Assembly (NCBI GenBank): GCA_045603125.1
Contig: JAZULN010000061.1
Location: 1-21,741 of the forward strand
Reading direction: 5' to 3'
DNA length: 21,741 nt
Origin: CAKSFT01 sp045603125
GTDB taxonomy: Bacteria; Bacillota; Clostridia; UBA1381
Both the position numbers and the translations under genes were made by a program. Of this stretch, positions 13,588 to 21,712 are shown piece by piece (positions within the stretch are counted from its first letter, which is position 1; each line of letters opens with the position of its first letter). The notes under the pieces are model-generated. The model was not told the DNA's origin and did not search any database. It saw only the letters and a list, made by a program, of their open reading frames with translations.

Positions 13588-15294
13588 ATGAGATTGTCAA
13601 AATTATTAGTACCAACTTTGAGGGAAGTGCCTTCAGATGCGGAGATTATGAGCCACAAGCTCATGATGAGAGCAGGATATATTAGAAAGCTAGCAGCAGG
13701 TGTTTACTCATACCTGCCGCTGGGCTTAAGAACCCTTAAAAAGGTAGAGCAAATTGTAAGAGAAGAGATGGACGCAGCCGGTGCACAAGAGCTTTTAATG
13801 TCGGCACTTCTTCCATCCGAAGCATATCAGGCATCGGGAAGATGGGACGTTTTCGGCCCTAACATGTTCAAATTAAAGGACAGAAACGACCGTGATTTCT
13901 GCCTCGGACCAACCCATGAAGAACTATTTACCCAAACTGTTATAAACGAGGTTCGCTCATATAAAGAGTACCCCATGACCCTTTACCAGATTCAGACCAA
14001 ATACCGTGACGAGGCACGCCCAAGATTTGGTGTTATGAGAAGCCGTGAGTTTGTGATGAAGGACGCATATAGCTTCGATAAAGACTGGGAAGGATTGGAT
14101 GAGTCATATAAGAAGATGTATGATGCATACTGTAGAATCTTTAAAAGACTTGGCCTTGACTTTACTATAGTTGACGCAGACTCGGGTGCTATGGGTGGTA
14201 GCGGTTCACAGGAATTTATGGTAAAATCACCTGTTGGTGAAGATGGAATCGCTTATTGTGATGCTTGCGGATATGCGGCAAACTATGAAAAGGCGGCATG
14301 TATCCCGGAAGAAAAAGCCTTCTCGGAGGGTGATTTCCCGATGGAATTGGTAGAAACCCCAAATGTTCATACAATTGAGGAATTAGTAGGCTTTTTCGGA
14401 ACTGAGAGCTATACCTTTGCAAAGACAATCATATATAAAGCAGATGATAAATACATTGCTGCAATGGTAAGAGGCGACAGAGAAATAAATGAAGTAAAGC
14501 TTAAAAACCTTGTTGGTGCAATAGACGACCTTGAGTTGGCAGAGCCTCGCATGGTAAGAGAATTAACCCACGCAGATATCGGATTTGCAGGCCCTGTGGG
14601 ACTTGAGATTGACGTTTATATCGATAAAGAAGTTGAAATGATGAAAAACTTCATAATCGGTGCTAATAAGACAGGATATCACTATAAAAACTGTAATGTT
14701 GGAAAAGATTTTACTCCGACTATGGTTGCAGATATTCGTGTTATTGAAGAAGGGGATAAGTGCCCTAAGTGCGGTATGCCGATTAAGGCGGCACAAGGCA
14801 TTGAGGTTGGACATATCTTTAAGCTTGGAACAAAGTATTCAGATGCACTAGGTCTTACATACACCGACGAAGAAGGAAAGGCAAAGACCGTTATTATGGG
14901 CTGCTATGGTATCGGTGTTACAAGATGTATTGCGGCGGCAATCGAGCAAGGATATGACGATAACGGTATAGTTTTACCGGTATCTATCGCACCGTTCCAA
15001 GTTATAGTAGTGCCTGTAAACACAAAGGAAGAGGCACAGGTAAAGCTCGCTGAAGAAATCTACGAGTCCTTGAAGAGTCAGGGAATAGAAGCACTTTTAG
15101 ACGATAGAGCAGAAAGAGCCGGCGTTAAATTTAAGGACGCTGACTTAATTGGTATTCCGGCAAGAATCGTTGTCGGCAAAAAGTGCGGCGAGGGAATTGT
15201 TGAATATAAATTAAGAACCGACTCAGAGAGTGTTGAAAAGACTGTGGAAGATGCGGTTTCATCAGCTGTAAGCTATATCAAAGAAAATCTTTAA
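13588..15294 (+). CDS. proS: Prolyl-tRNA synthetase (bacterial type with editing insertion)
   Basis: A cytosolic class II synthetase of 568 residues that attaches proline to tRNA-Pro. Motif 2 starts at RDEARPRFG (140-148), and the following MRSREFVMKDAYSF is a hallmark of the bacterial form. Motif 3 is GCYGIGVTR at 438-446. Between them, about 224-407, is the INS (YbaK-like) domain that deacylates mischarged Ala-tRNA-Pro. The C-terminal anticodon-binding domain fills about 465-568. Cysteine pairs CDAC and CPKC flank the insertion and may bind a metal. The length is normal. GGAAAGGA precedes the ATG and 20 bases separate it from metG. As with metG there is no T-box leader, so control must come from the operon promoter. 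Confidence 0.97.
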   Translation: MRLSKLLVPTLREVPSDAEIMSHKLMMRAGYIRKLAAGVYSYLPLGLRTLKKVEQIVREEMDAAGAQELLMSALLPSEAYQASGRWDVFGPNMFKLKDRNDRDFCLGPTHEELFTQTVINEVRSYKEYPMTLYQIQTKYRDEARPRFGVMRSREFVMKDAYSFDKDWEGLDESYKKMYDAYCRIFKRLGLDFTIVDADSGAMGGSGSQEFMVKSPVGEDGIAYCDACGYAANYEKAACIPEEKAFSEGDFPMELVETPNVHTIEELVGFFGTESYTFAKTIIYKADDKYIAAMVRGDREINEVKLKNLVGAIDDLELAEPRMVRELTHADIGFAGPVGLEIDVYIDKEVEMMKNFIIGANKTGYHYKNCNVGKDFTPTMVADIRVIEEGDKCPKCGMPIKAAQGIEVGHIFKLGTKYSDALGLTYTDEEGKAKTVIMGCYGIGVTRCIAAAIEQGYDDNGIVLPVSIAPFQVIVVPVNTKEEAQVKLAEEIYESLKSQGIEALLDDRAERAGVKFKDADLIGIPARIVVGKKCGEGIVEYKLRTDSESVEKTVEDAVSSAVSYIKENL

Positions 15295-15312
15295 TAAAGC
15301 GGAGAATTTTTC

Positions 15313-16560
15313 ATGAATGAAATTAGGGTTTTATCAAACGGAATAAGGGTAATATCTGAATATATCCCATATTTAAAATCGGTTTCTATTGGGGTATGGA
15401 TAGGAAATGGCTCGGTAAATGAGAAAAAAGCCGAAAATGGTATATCTCACTACATCGAGCATATGCTCTTTAAAGGGACGGCACGAAGAAGTGCCATGGA
15501 TATAACCTTGGAAATGGATAGCGTGGGCGGTAGGCTAAATGCTTTTACCGCCCGTGAATATACCTGTTTTTATACAAAAACCTTAGACGCTCACGCACCC
15601 TTGGCAATTGACATTTTAAGTGATATGATTTATAACTCAAACCTTAAAAAAGAGGATATGGACTTAGAGCGTAACGTCATATTTGAAGAGATTGATATGT
15701 GTGCCGATGAGCCGGACGAATTGGTTCATGATATGATCATGGAGGCAGCATACGGCGACACCCCGATGGGAAGATCCATCCTTGGCACAAAGGAGAGCCT
15801 TTCGGGGATTGATAATGAAATTATGCGAGGCTATTTAGATAGCCATTATACCGCAAAAAATACAGTAATCGCAATTTCGGGTCAGTTTTCCGAGGAAATT
15901 TTCGACCTTTTAGAGGAATATTTCGGGAAAAGAACCTTAAAAAAAGAAGAGTTGATTGCAGATGTGCCTCAATATAGAAATGGAAAGTTAATAAAGCATA
16001 AGGATAGTGAACAGGTGCAGCTTGTTTGCGGTTTTAAGGGGATAGATAGCTTAGATGACAGGGTCTATCCGCTTTTATGCTTTAACAATATCTTCGGCGA
16101 GGGAATGTCGTCAAGGCTTTTCCAGAATATCCGTGAAAAGCGAGGGCTTGTGTATGCAATCTATGCATATCATTCGGCATATAAAAATACAGGTATGTTC
16201 AATATTTCTGCCGGAATGAACCCGAAAAATGTGGATAAGGTCACAGAGCTTATTTCCCATGAGATAAGGGAGATTAAGAAAAATAAGATAACCCAGGACG
16301 AGCTAAAAAGAAGTAAGGAACAGCTAAAGGGTAACTATATCTTAAGCTATGAAAATACAGGCTCCAGAATGCAAGGGGCGGGAAGGTCCCTTTTAATCGG
16401 AAAGCCTATAGTTACTCCTGAAGAGGTTTTGGATAAAATCGATGCTATCACATTAGATGATGTTTCGGAAATAATTGACGAGATATTTATTGATAAAAAC
16501 TTATCTGTTGCCGCGGTTGGGGCAATAGATGAAAACAAGGACATTACATTGGAATTGTAA
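15313..16560 (+). CDS. M16 family zinc metallopeptidase
   Basis: A 415-residue insulinase-family peptidase. The inverted zinc motif HYIEH gives H46, E49 (general base) and H50, and E126 lies 76 residues after H50, the canonical spacing for the third ligand (NVIFEEI). A second, inactive-type M16 domain with the conserved R/Y region (SSRLFQNIREKRGLVYAIYAY at about 266-286) follows, as in PqqL/YmxG/mitochondrial-processing-peptidase-like proteins. There is no signal peptide, so it should be cytosolic. Two-domain proteins of this size dimerize to form a clam-shell. AGCGGAGAA precedes the ATG, 18 bases after proS. It is the last gene before a terminator. Family and activity are well supported; the substrate is unknown. 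Confidence 0.92.
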   Translation: MNEIRVLSNGIRVISEYIPYLKSVSIGVWIGNGSVNEKKAENGISHYIEHMLFKGTARRSAMDITLEMDSVGGRLNAFTAREYTCFYTKTLDAHAPLAIDILSDMIYNSNLKKEDMDLERNVIFEEIDMCADEPDELVHDMIMEAAYGDTPMGRSILGTKESLSGIDNEIMRGYLDSHYTAKNTVIAISGQFSEEIFDLLEEYFGKRTLKKEELIADVPQYRNGKLIKHKDSEQVQLVCGFKGIDSLDDRVYPLLCFNNIFGEGMSSRLFQNIREKRGLVYAIYAYHSAYKNTGMFNISAGMNPKNVDKVTELISHEIREIKKNKITQDELKRSKEQLKGNYILSYENTGSRMQGAGRSLLIGKPIVTPEEVLDKIDAITLDDVSEIIDEIFIDKNLSVAAVGAIDENKDITLEL

Positions 16561-16593
16561 AAATAGTCCAGACCGTTTCCTGAAATAGTGAAG

Positions 16594-16623
16594 AAAAAAA
16601 CGATGCCCAAGGCATCGTTTTTA
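16594..16623. terminator. Bidirectional intrinsic terminator between the M16 gene and coaX
   Basis: A perfect stem aaaaacgatgcc / ggcatcgttttt (16596-16607 and 16611-16622) with a 3-base loop lies between two convergent genes. A runs on the left and T runs on the right give a U-tract in either direction. It ends the seven-gene operon on the plus strand and the coaX transcript on the minus strand. Confidence 0.93.
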
Positions 16624-17388
16624 TTATTTGTTTTTATAATATAAAAGTCTTAATCCGTGGAGCATTATGGTGTCGTCAAGTAAAATTTCGTGCTTACAGT
16701 ATTTTGACACGCATTCTGCTAAGCCCCCCGTTGCAATAACTGTTGCCTTCTCACCTAGTTCCTCCTCGATTCTGTCAATCATTCCGTCCATCATAGACGC
16801 ATTGCCAAAAATAAGTCCACTTTTCATTGCATCTATTGTGTTTGTGCCAATAACATTTTCCGGTGCATCAAAACTGATGGCAGGGAGTTGGGACGTGGAA
16901 TTGGTGAGGGTATCCTGAGAAATCTTAATGCCCGGCATAATGCAGACACCACGGAAAATGCTTTTTCCGTCGATAACGGCGATGGTAGTTGCCGTGCCAA
17001 GATCAAAGATTATAGTTGGCGTTTTATATTTATCCAAAGCCGCCACAAGCGACACTAAGATATCGTTACCTAACTGGTTTGGGTTGTCGGTTGACATCAA
17101 AACGCCGTGGTTCATATTAACCGATACTTCAAGTGGCATATAGCCTGTTACGATATGCACCGCACTCTTTAGCATATTATTAACGGGTGGCACAACCGAC
17201 GACATTATAGCCCCGTCGATAGCATTGATGTCAATGCCATAAACGTCCAACACATTTTTTAATACCACGGCATACTCTGCGGTGGTTTTGTTGCGGTCGG
17301 TGGAAAGCCTTGCCTCGAAATAGATTTCCTTTTCATCAAGACATCCGATTACAATATTTGTATTTCCTATATCTAATGCTAAAATCAT
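16624..17388 (-). CDS. coaX: Type III pantothenate kinase
   Basis: A 254-residue ASKHA-fold kinase that phosphorylates pantothenate, the first step to coenzyme A. Seen are the phosphate-binding DIGNTNI at 6-12, the second nucleotide segment FDLGTATTI (128-136), NTIDAMKSGLIFGNA (the NT-x-x-A-x-x-SG motif), and ATGGLA near the C-terminus. The GADR box that carries the catalytic aspartate reads G107-N-D109-I110: the aspartate is kept but the arginine is replaced by isoleucine. From memory, many clostridial CoaX proteins have QLGSDL here, so this is probably a branch feature and not decay. The gene follows an ECF transporter S component by 15 bases on the same strand, fitting a vitamin uptake-and-trap unit. 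CoaX-like non-kinase paralogues are the alternative. Confidence 0.87.
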   Translation of the reverse strand: MILALDIGNTNIVIGCLDEKEIYFEARLSTDRNKTTAEYAVVLKNVLDVYGIDINAIDGAIMSSVVPPVNNMLKSAVHIVTGYMPLEVSVNMNHGVLMSTDNPNQLGNDILVSLVAALDKYKTPTIIFDLGTATTIAVIDGKSIFRGVCIMPGIKISQDTLTNSTSQLPAISFDAPENVIGTNTIDAMKSGLIFGNASMMDGMIDRIEEELGEKATVIATGGLAECVSKYCKHEILLDDTIMLHGLRLLYYKNK

Positions 17389-17403
17389 AATAATACTCCA
17401 AAA

Positions 17404-17988
17404 TTATTTTCTTCTGATAGTAAGAAGTCGAACAATGACAGGGGTTAAAATAATGTTTAGTGCCAACTCAAACAAGAAATTTCCGCCGGCAAGTCCTAAG
17501 AACATATACTCTACCGCATTGGTAAATCCGGCTTCAGCACCCCAAGATGCAAGGGTTTCAAAGAAGAATAACCTACATCCTAATAAAAATACGCCTGTAT
17601 TTACCACAGGACAAACTATGGCAGAAGAAATTACCGCCAATGTGCGGTTTTTCTTTGAAATCAGGGAATATGTAAGTCCTGCAAGGTATCCGCATAATGC
17701 ACCCTTTAATAAGACTGTAACTACGGTTCCAAAAAAGTCAATGCCTAAAAATGCACCGGCATCTCCCGTTGCAAATACCATGACGGCAAAGACAACTCCG
17801 AGCCAGAGTCCGGCCAAAGGTCCGCAAGTTGCCGCACCTACAACGATAGGCAAAAGCACAAGGGATATTGAAAATGGCCCGAAACGTACAAATGCTCCTA
17901 AAAACTGCAATAATACTACAATGGCAGTTAAAATGGAGCAAAGGGTTAGTGTTTGGGTAGAGATTCCACCCGCTTTTCTTTTGTTCAT
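17404..17988 (-). CDS. ECF transporter S component, probably for pantothenate
   Basis: A small integral membrane protein of 194 residues with five or six hydrophobic segments, the size and pattern of the substrate-binding S component of energy-coupling-factor vitamin transporters. After a basic N-terminus, the first helix (about 11-30) is followed by FGPFSISLVLLPIVVGAATCGPLAG, a typical S-component segment, and an FLFELALN stretch near the end. The ATPases and T component are not nearby, as expected for group II ECF systems that share a common module. Substrate is inferred from coaX, which follows by 15 bases. AGGAGGT precedes the ATG, and a perfect consensus promoter lies 60 bases upstream. 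No vitamin riboswitch fits in the roughly 50-base leader. Another vitamin substrate cannot be excluded. Confidence 0.82.
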   Translation of the reverse strand: MNKRKAGGISTQTLTLCSILTAIVVLLQFLGAFVRFGPFSISLVLLPIVVGAATCGPLAGLWLGVVFAVMVFATGDAGAFLGIDFFGTVVTVLLKGALCGYLAGLTYSLISKKNRTLAVISSAIVCPVVNTGVFLLGCRLFFFETLASWGAEAGFTNAVEYMFLGLAGGNFLFELALNIILTPVIVRLLTIRRK

Positions 17989-18047
17989 AAAAATTACCTC
18001 CTGCTGCTGTTTCCGCTTGGGAATACAACGCTCAAATTTTCTACATC

Positions 18048-18076
18048 ATTATACTACTAAAGACTGGGTTTGTCAA
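18048..18076 (-). promoter_or_regulatory. Perfect consensus promoter of the ECF-coaX operon
   Basis: On the minus strand TTGACA (18071-18076) and TATAAT (18048-18053) are separated by exactly 17 bases, the ideal housekeeping sigma factor promoter. It lies in the gap after the CLC gene and gives a leader of about 50 bases before the ECF S-component ATG. Confidence 0.88.
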
Positions 18077-18097
18077 GAAAAAGCTTTTTATTAAATA

Positions 18098-19363
18098 TTA
18101 CACATTCTTATTTGAATCTTCGTCGGAAAAGTCCGGGCTTAGCTTTGAAAATATAATTTTCTGACTTTTATACAAACTGCAGTTTCCTGACATAAGATAG
18201 CAAATTGCAGAGGTCAGAGCAAAAACAAGGATGTTATCGCTGCCGAATACTTCAAGTGCAAGAAGAATTGATGCTATAGGGCAATTTACCACTCCGCAAA
18301 AGAGTGTCACAAAACCAATTGATGCCGCAAATGACGGGTCGAGCCCTAAGAGATTACCAACAACAAATCCAAAGGTTGAACCTATAAAAAATGTTGGAAC
18401 AATCTCGCCTCCCTTAAAACCGGCAGAGATGGTAATGGCGGTGAAGATGATTTTCAGAATAAATGCTTCGGGCTTTGCAGATATTCCGGCTATGGCCCGT
18501 TCAATAACATCCATTCCGGCACCATTATAGTCGTATGTACCTGCAAGAAGAGTAAGAAGAACTATTATAGCACCACCAATCGCACCACGAATATATGCAT
18601 TTGGCAGTAGTTTTTTGAAAACCGTCTCACTTGTTTTCATTGCCTTACAAAATAAAATAGCAATTATGGATAATAGAATTGCCAAAACTATAACCCTCAC
18701 CAATAATTCCGGGGATAATTTAAAAACCCCGATAGTGAATCGTACGGGTGAAATCCCGGCAAAAAGTGCTATAGAGTATGCCGTAACAGAGGCGATAATG
18801 CAGGGGATTAAAGCGGTGTATAAGATATATCCAACAGATATAAATTCAATAGCGAAAAAGGCGGCAGTAAGAGGTGTGCCGAAAAGTGCCGCAAAGACGC
18901 TACTCATTCCTGCCATTACAATTATATGCATATCATTTTTATTTAGCTTGAAAACCTTGCCTATATTATAGCCGATACTACCACCTAATTGCAGAGCAGC
19001 ACCCTCGCGTCCTGCCGAACCACCGAGAAGGTGGGTGATAGCGGAACTTATAAAGATAAGGGGAGTCATAATGAGGGGTATGTTTTTTTCCGACCTTGCT
19101 GATTCGATAACACGGTTTGTATCGATTGGGCCTTTTGATTTAAATAATCGGTAGAAAACAGCAATGACCACGCCGCCGAGGGGAAGTAGGAATATAAGTA
19201 GTGGATTTTTGATGCGAAAGCCGGTTACCAAATCGATAGATTGGTGAAATGCACTACCTACAATCCCGCCGATTCCACCAACAACCACGGCAATAACAAC
19301 CCATTTTATCAGGGTTTTAAGATATGCAAGGGAAGATTTCAAATTATGCTTTATAAACTTCAA
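18098..19363 (-). CDS. CLC family anion channel/antiporter, CLC-F-like branch
   Basis: A 421-residue polytopic membrane protein of the CLC fold. The gating glutamate is E120 in GGSAGREGAALQ (115-125); the second pore segment is GFKGGEIVPTFFIG, and SGNCSLYKSQ near the end supplies the pore tyrosine. These resemble the fluoride-exporting CLC-F branch more than E. coli ClcA. The first selectivity segment reads GPIDTN (78-83) instead of GSGIP or the GNN-type motif of CLC-F. The position of the internal proton glutamate of ClcA is a phenylalanine (F174, after E173). The start is TTG at 19363, chosen because GGAGGC lies 7 bases upstream; the next methionine codon would remove conserved sequence. 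It follows the GH94 gene and its terminator. The transported ion (Cl- or F-) is unresolved. Confidence 0.88.
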   Translation of the reverse strand: MKFIKHNLKSSLAYLKTLIKWVVIAVVVGGIGGIVGSAFHQSIDLVTGFRIKNPLLIFLLPLGGVVIAVFYRLFKSKGPIDTNRVIESARSEKNIPLIMTPLIFISSAITHLLGGSAGREGAALQLGGSIGYNIGKVFKLNKNDMHIIVMAGMSSVFAALFGTPLTAAFFAIEFISVGYILYTALIPCIIASVTAYSIALFAGISPVRFTIGVFKLSPELLVRVIVLAILLSIIAILFCKAMKTSETVFKKLLPNAYIRGAIGGAIIVLLTLLAGTYDYNGAGMDVIERAIAGISAKPEAFILKIIFTAITISAGFKGGEIVPTFFIGSTFGFVVGNLLGLDPSFAASIGFVTLFCGVVNCPIASILLALEVFGSDNILVFALTSAICYLMSGNCSLYKSQKIIFSKLSPDFSDEDSNKNV

Positions 19364-19404
19364 AATTTTAGCCTCCTATATTATATTTAAATGGTGGTCA
19401 ACAG

Positions 19405-19436
19405 AAAAAGGCTGTAAAAATTTACAGCCATTTTCA
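19405..19436 (-). terminator. Intrinsic terminator of the GH94 gene
   Basis: The perfect 9-bp stem ggctgtaaa / tttacagcc (19410-19418 and 19421-19429) lies just downstream of the GH94 stop. On the minus strand it is followed by five Ts (19405-19409). It separates the GH94 transcript from the CLC gene. Confidence 0.85.
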
Positions 19437-19438
19437 TA

Positions 19439-21682
19439 TTATTCAAAAGGAATGAATTGCTTTTCGTTCTTTTCGATGTTAATTTCGTACTTTTTGCCAC
19501 GGAAAACTCTTGTGACTTTAGCCGGCAACATCTCGTCAGGTAAGCATGGGTCGATTTCAAGGCCGTCCCATCTAGCGCGTATTCCGAACATATATTGGGT
19601 AACCGCAACATACATCCAGGCAGCGGTACCGGTAAGCCATGAAACGTTTGCAAGCCCGAACTTATCACTCTCAGGTCCGAAGATGTTTGATGCATAAACA
19701 TATGGTTCTGCCTTATATCTCCACTCGCCTGCCTTTTCCTGGGCAATCATCGGGAGTAGCTGGTGGTAATATTTATATGCATTCTGGGGGCGTTTTAAGA
19801 TACATTCGGCAATGATTGCCCATGTATTTGCGTGGCAGAATACCGAACCGTTCTCACCGCAACCCTTGTTGTAGCAGGTAAGTGCACCCTCTTTTGATGG
19901 GTAGTCGGTGGTCATTGACGGCTCAATCTTTTTGATGCCAAGGTCGGTGTCAAGATACTTTTTAACGCTATCCATGGCGGTCTTGCCGTTGTCGCCCATG
20001 CCGGAGATTACCGCCCAGCTTTGGGTGTTTAACCATATCTTCGCCTGAGGCTCTGATTTTGAACCAATGAATTTACCTTCGTCGGTAACACAACGTGCAT
20101 ACCACTCGCCGTCCCATGCCTTTTCGTTTACCAATCTCTTTTGTTCTTCATAAATATCTAAATATTTCTTGTCGTCTTCACCTTTTAAGCGGGCAAGCTC
20201 TGCGATTTGACGCAAAACTGTCCCAAACTGCATTGATACCCAGATACTTTCGCCTTTACCCTTCTGGCAGACTCTATATAGCATATCGTTCCAGTCGGAG
20301 GATAGCATAAGAGGGAATCCGTTTTCGCCAAGATTCTCCATACAAAAATCAATAGACTTTTTAATGTGTTCCCAAACGGTTGCCTTACCGCCGTCGTAAA
20401 ATTCCACAACTTCGTCTAAGTAGTCAAGCTTACCTTCTTCGATTACAATATTATAACACGCCATAACAAGCCACAGGTGGTTATCCGAGTGGATTCTTGT
20501 AACCGGCTCCCAGCCCTCTGTCGGGAAGCAGTAGTGGTTACAGTGACCGTCTTTATATTGCTGGGTAAAGAGTAGGTTTAGCTTGTCCTTTGCACGTCTT
20601 AAATCGAATGGAACCATTGCTAAGATATCCTGAGCCGTATCTCTGACGCCCACGCCTCTGAAAGTACCGGTTGCATAATAGCTTATGTTTCTTGAGAACT
20701 GGAAGTTTCTCTCTGCCTGATACGGGTTCCAGATGTTAATCATGGTTTCGGCGTCTTTATCAGGGATTTCGCATTGGAACTTTCCTAAATGCTCGCCCCA
20801 TTGTTCTTTTAATGCCTTAAAGGATTTTTCAATAAAATCTGTTTCTTTGGAATGTGCAACCGACTTTTTAATCTCGTCTTCGGTCATGGCGGTGCCAAGG
20901 AAAATGTTTACTTCCTTTTCAACGCCTGCTTTTAAGTCAAGGTCGATTTCCAAAGCAAAACATGGGTCACCGCCATACATGGTGGAGTTGGTGCATCCAT
21001 TTTCTTCGATTGCTTTTGGATTTTCCTCACTTCTGTAGCTGCCGATAAACTCGTCTCTGTCGCAGTCAAAAGCGGTAATCGGTTGATTTGCTGCAAAGTA
21101 GACAAGCGGAGTTTCATCCGGCTTTGGTTGGGTCTCAACGGCATAGTCATAGACTAAAATGTCGCCCATATTCTTACAGATAAGCTGATGCTTATTGTAG
21201 CATTGCCATTGAAGTTCTCTCATAAACTCCATCATGCCAAGCTCAACGAATGGGAATAGCTTAATCTTTTTGTCCGATTCGGAAGTAAGCTTTAAGTTCC
21301 AGATTAAAGAGTTTTCGTATTTTCCGACAAAGTATGTTAAATTTGCCTTGATGCCGTTTCTTTGGGCCTCAAAACGGGTGTAGCCCATGCCGTGGGTTGA
21401 AGTCCATTTTTCAGGCTTTGTTTTACACGGCTCAGAGGTCGGACACCAGTAGTCGTTACCGTCTTTTATGTAAGCATAAAATCCGCTTCGGTCGGTTGGG
21501 ACATGGAAGAATTTATAGTGGTTTATTCTCCAGATTTGCGGACTTTTATAAAATGCAACACCGCCGCCTGCCTGTGACATCATTGTGTGGAATGTGCCGT
21601 TAGATAAATAATTCATCCAAGGGGTTGGGGTGTTATATTTATCGAAAGAAATTTCTCTTTTTTCATTATTAAATTTATACAT
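19439..21682 (-). CDS. GH94 glycoside phosphorylase (cellobiose phosphorylase-like)
   Basis: A 747-residue cytosolic enzyme, with no signal peptide, that should split a beta-linked disaccharide with phosphate into glucose 1-phosphate (or a related sugar phosphate) and a free sugar. The N-terminal beta-sandwich (about 1-290) begins with FDKYNTPTPWMNYLSNG; a helical linker leads to the (alpha/alpha)6 barrel. GH94 hallmarks are VRDTAQDIL, GWEPVTRIHSDNHLWL and SSDWND with D463 and D466, one of which is the general acid, followed by KGKGESIWVSMQ. FCHANTWA and the C-terminal IDPCLP complete the pattern. It is a little shorter than cellobiose phosphorylases (about 800) and much shorter than cellodextrin or laminaribiose enzymes. 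GGGAGGC precedes the ATG. A promoter with a palindrome lies upstream. The exact disaccharide cannot be read from sequence. Confidence 0.9.
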   Translation of the reverse strand: MYKFNNEKREISFDKYNTPTPWMNYLSNGTFHTMMSQAGGGVAFYKSPQIWRINHYKFFHVPTDRSGFYAYIKDGNDYWCPTSEPCKTKPEKWTSTHGMGYTRFEAQRNGIKANLTYFVGKYENSLIWNLKLTSESDKKIKLFPFVELGMMEFMRELQWQCYNKHQLICKNMGDILVYDYAVETQPKPDETPLVYFAANQPITAFDCDRDEFIGSYRSEENPKAIEENGCTNSTMYGGDPCFALEIDLDLKAGVEKEVNIFLGTAMTEDEIKKSVAHSKETDFIEKSFKALKEQWGEHLGKFQCEIPDKDAETMINIWNPYQAERNFQFSRNISYYATGTFRGVGVRDTAQDILAMVPFDLRRAKDKLNLLFTQQYKDGHCNHYCFPTEGWEPVTRIHSDNHLWLVMACYNIVIEEGKLDYLDEVVEFYDGGKATVWEHIKKSIDFCMENLGENGFPLMLSSDWNDMLYRVCQKGKGESIWVSMQFGTVLRQIAELARLKGEDDKKYLDIYEEQKRLVNEKAWDGEWYARCVTDEGKFIGSKSEPQAKIWLNTQSWAVISGMGDNGKTAMDSVKKYLDTDLGIKKIEPSMTTDYPSKEGALTCYNKGCGENGSVFCHANTWAIIAECILKRPQNAYKYYHQLLPMIAQEKAGEWRYKAEPYVYASNIFGPESDKFGLANVSWLTGTAAWMYVAVTQYMFGIRARWDGLEIDPCLPDEMLPAKVTRVFRGKKYEINIEKNEKQFIPFE

Positions 21683-21694
21683 GATAAGCCTCCC

Positions 21695-21710
21695 TGTTAA
21701 ATTGTTAACA
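21695..21710. promoter_or_regulatory. 16-bp palindrome, candidate operator of the GH94 gene
   Basis: The sequence tgttaaattgttaaca has perfect 6-bp arms (21695-21700 and 21705-21710) around a 4-base centre. It covers the expected transcription start, between the -10 box and the ribosome binding site (gcctcc at 21688-21693 on the plus strand). This position suits a repressor such as one sensing sugars. Confidence 0.55.
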
Positions 21711-21712
21711 CT

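Noticed and set aside
18078..18089. Palindrome aaaaagcttttt after the CLC stop as a terminator.
   Set aside because: The stem is almost entirely A-T with no loop and no clear U-tract after it; readthrough into the ECF gene remains possible.
17435..18094. Long open frame on the plus strand opposite the ECF S-component gene.
   Set aside because: It is antisense to a clear membrane protein, has no ribosome binding site, and is a low-complexity reading of hydrophobic codons.
19371..19385. TATAAT on the minus strand at 19380-19385 as a promoter for the CLC gene.
   Set aside because: Transcription would start within or after the ribosome binding site at 19371-19376, and no -35 box is at the right distance; the match is likely chance in an A/T-rich gap.
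19364..19438. Fluoride riboswitch upstream of the CLC gene.
   Set aside because: The 75-base gap is mostly taken up by the GH94 terminator and the ribosome binding site, and the conserved fluoride-aptamer core is absent.
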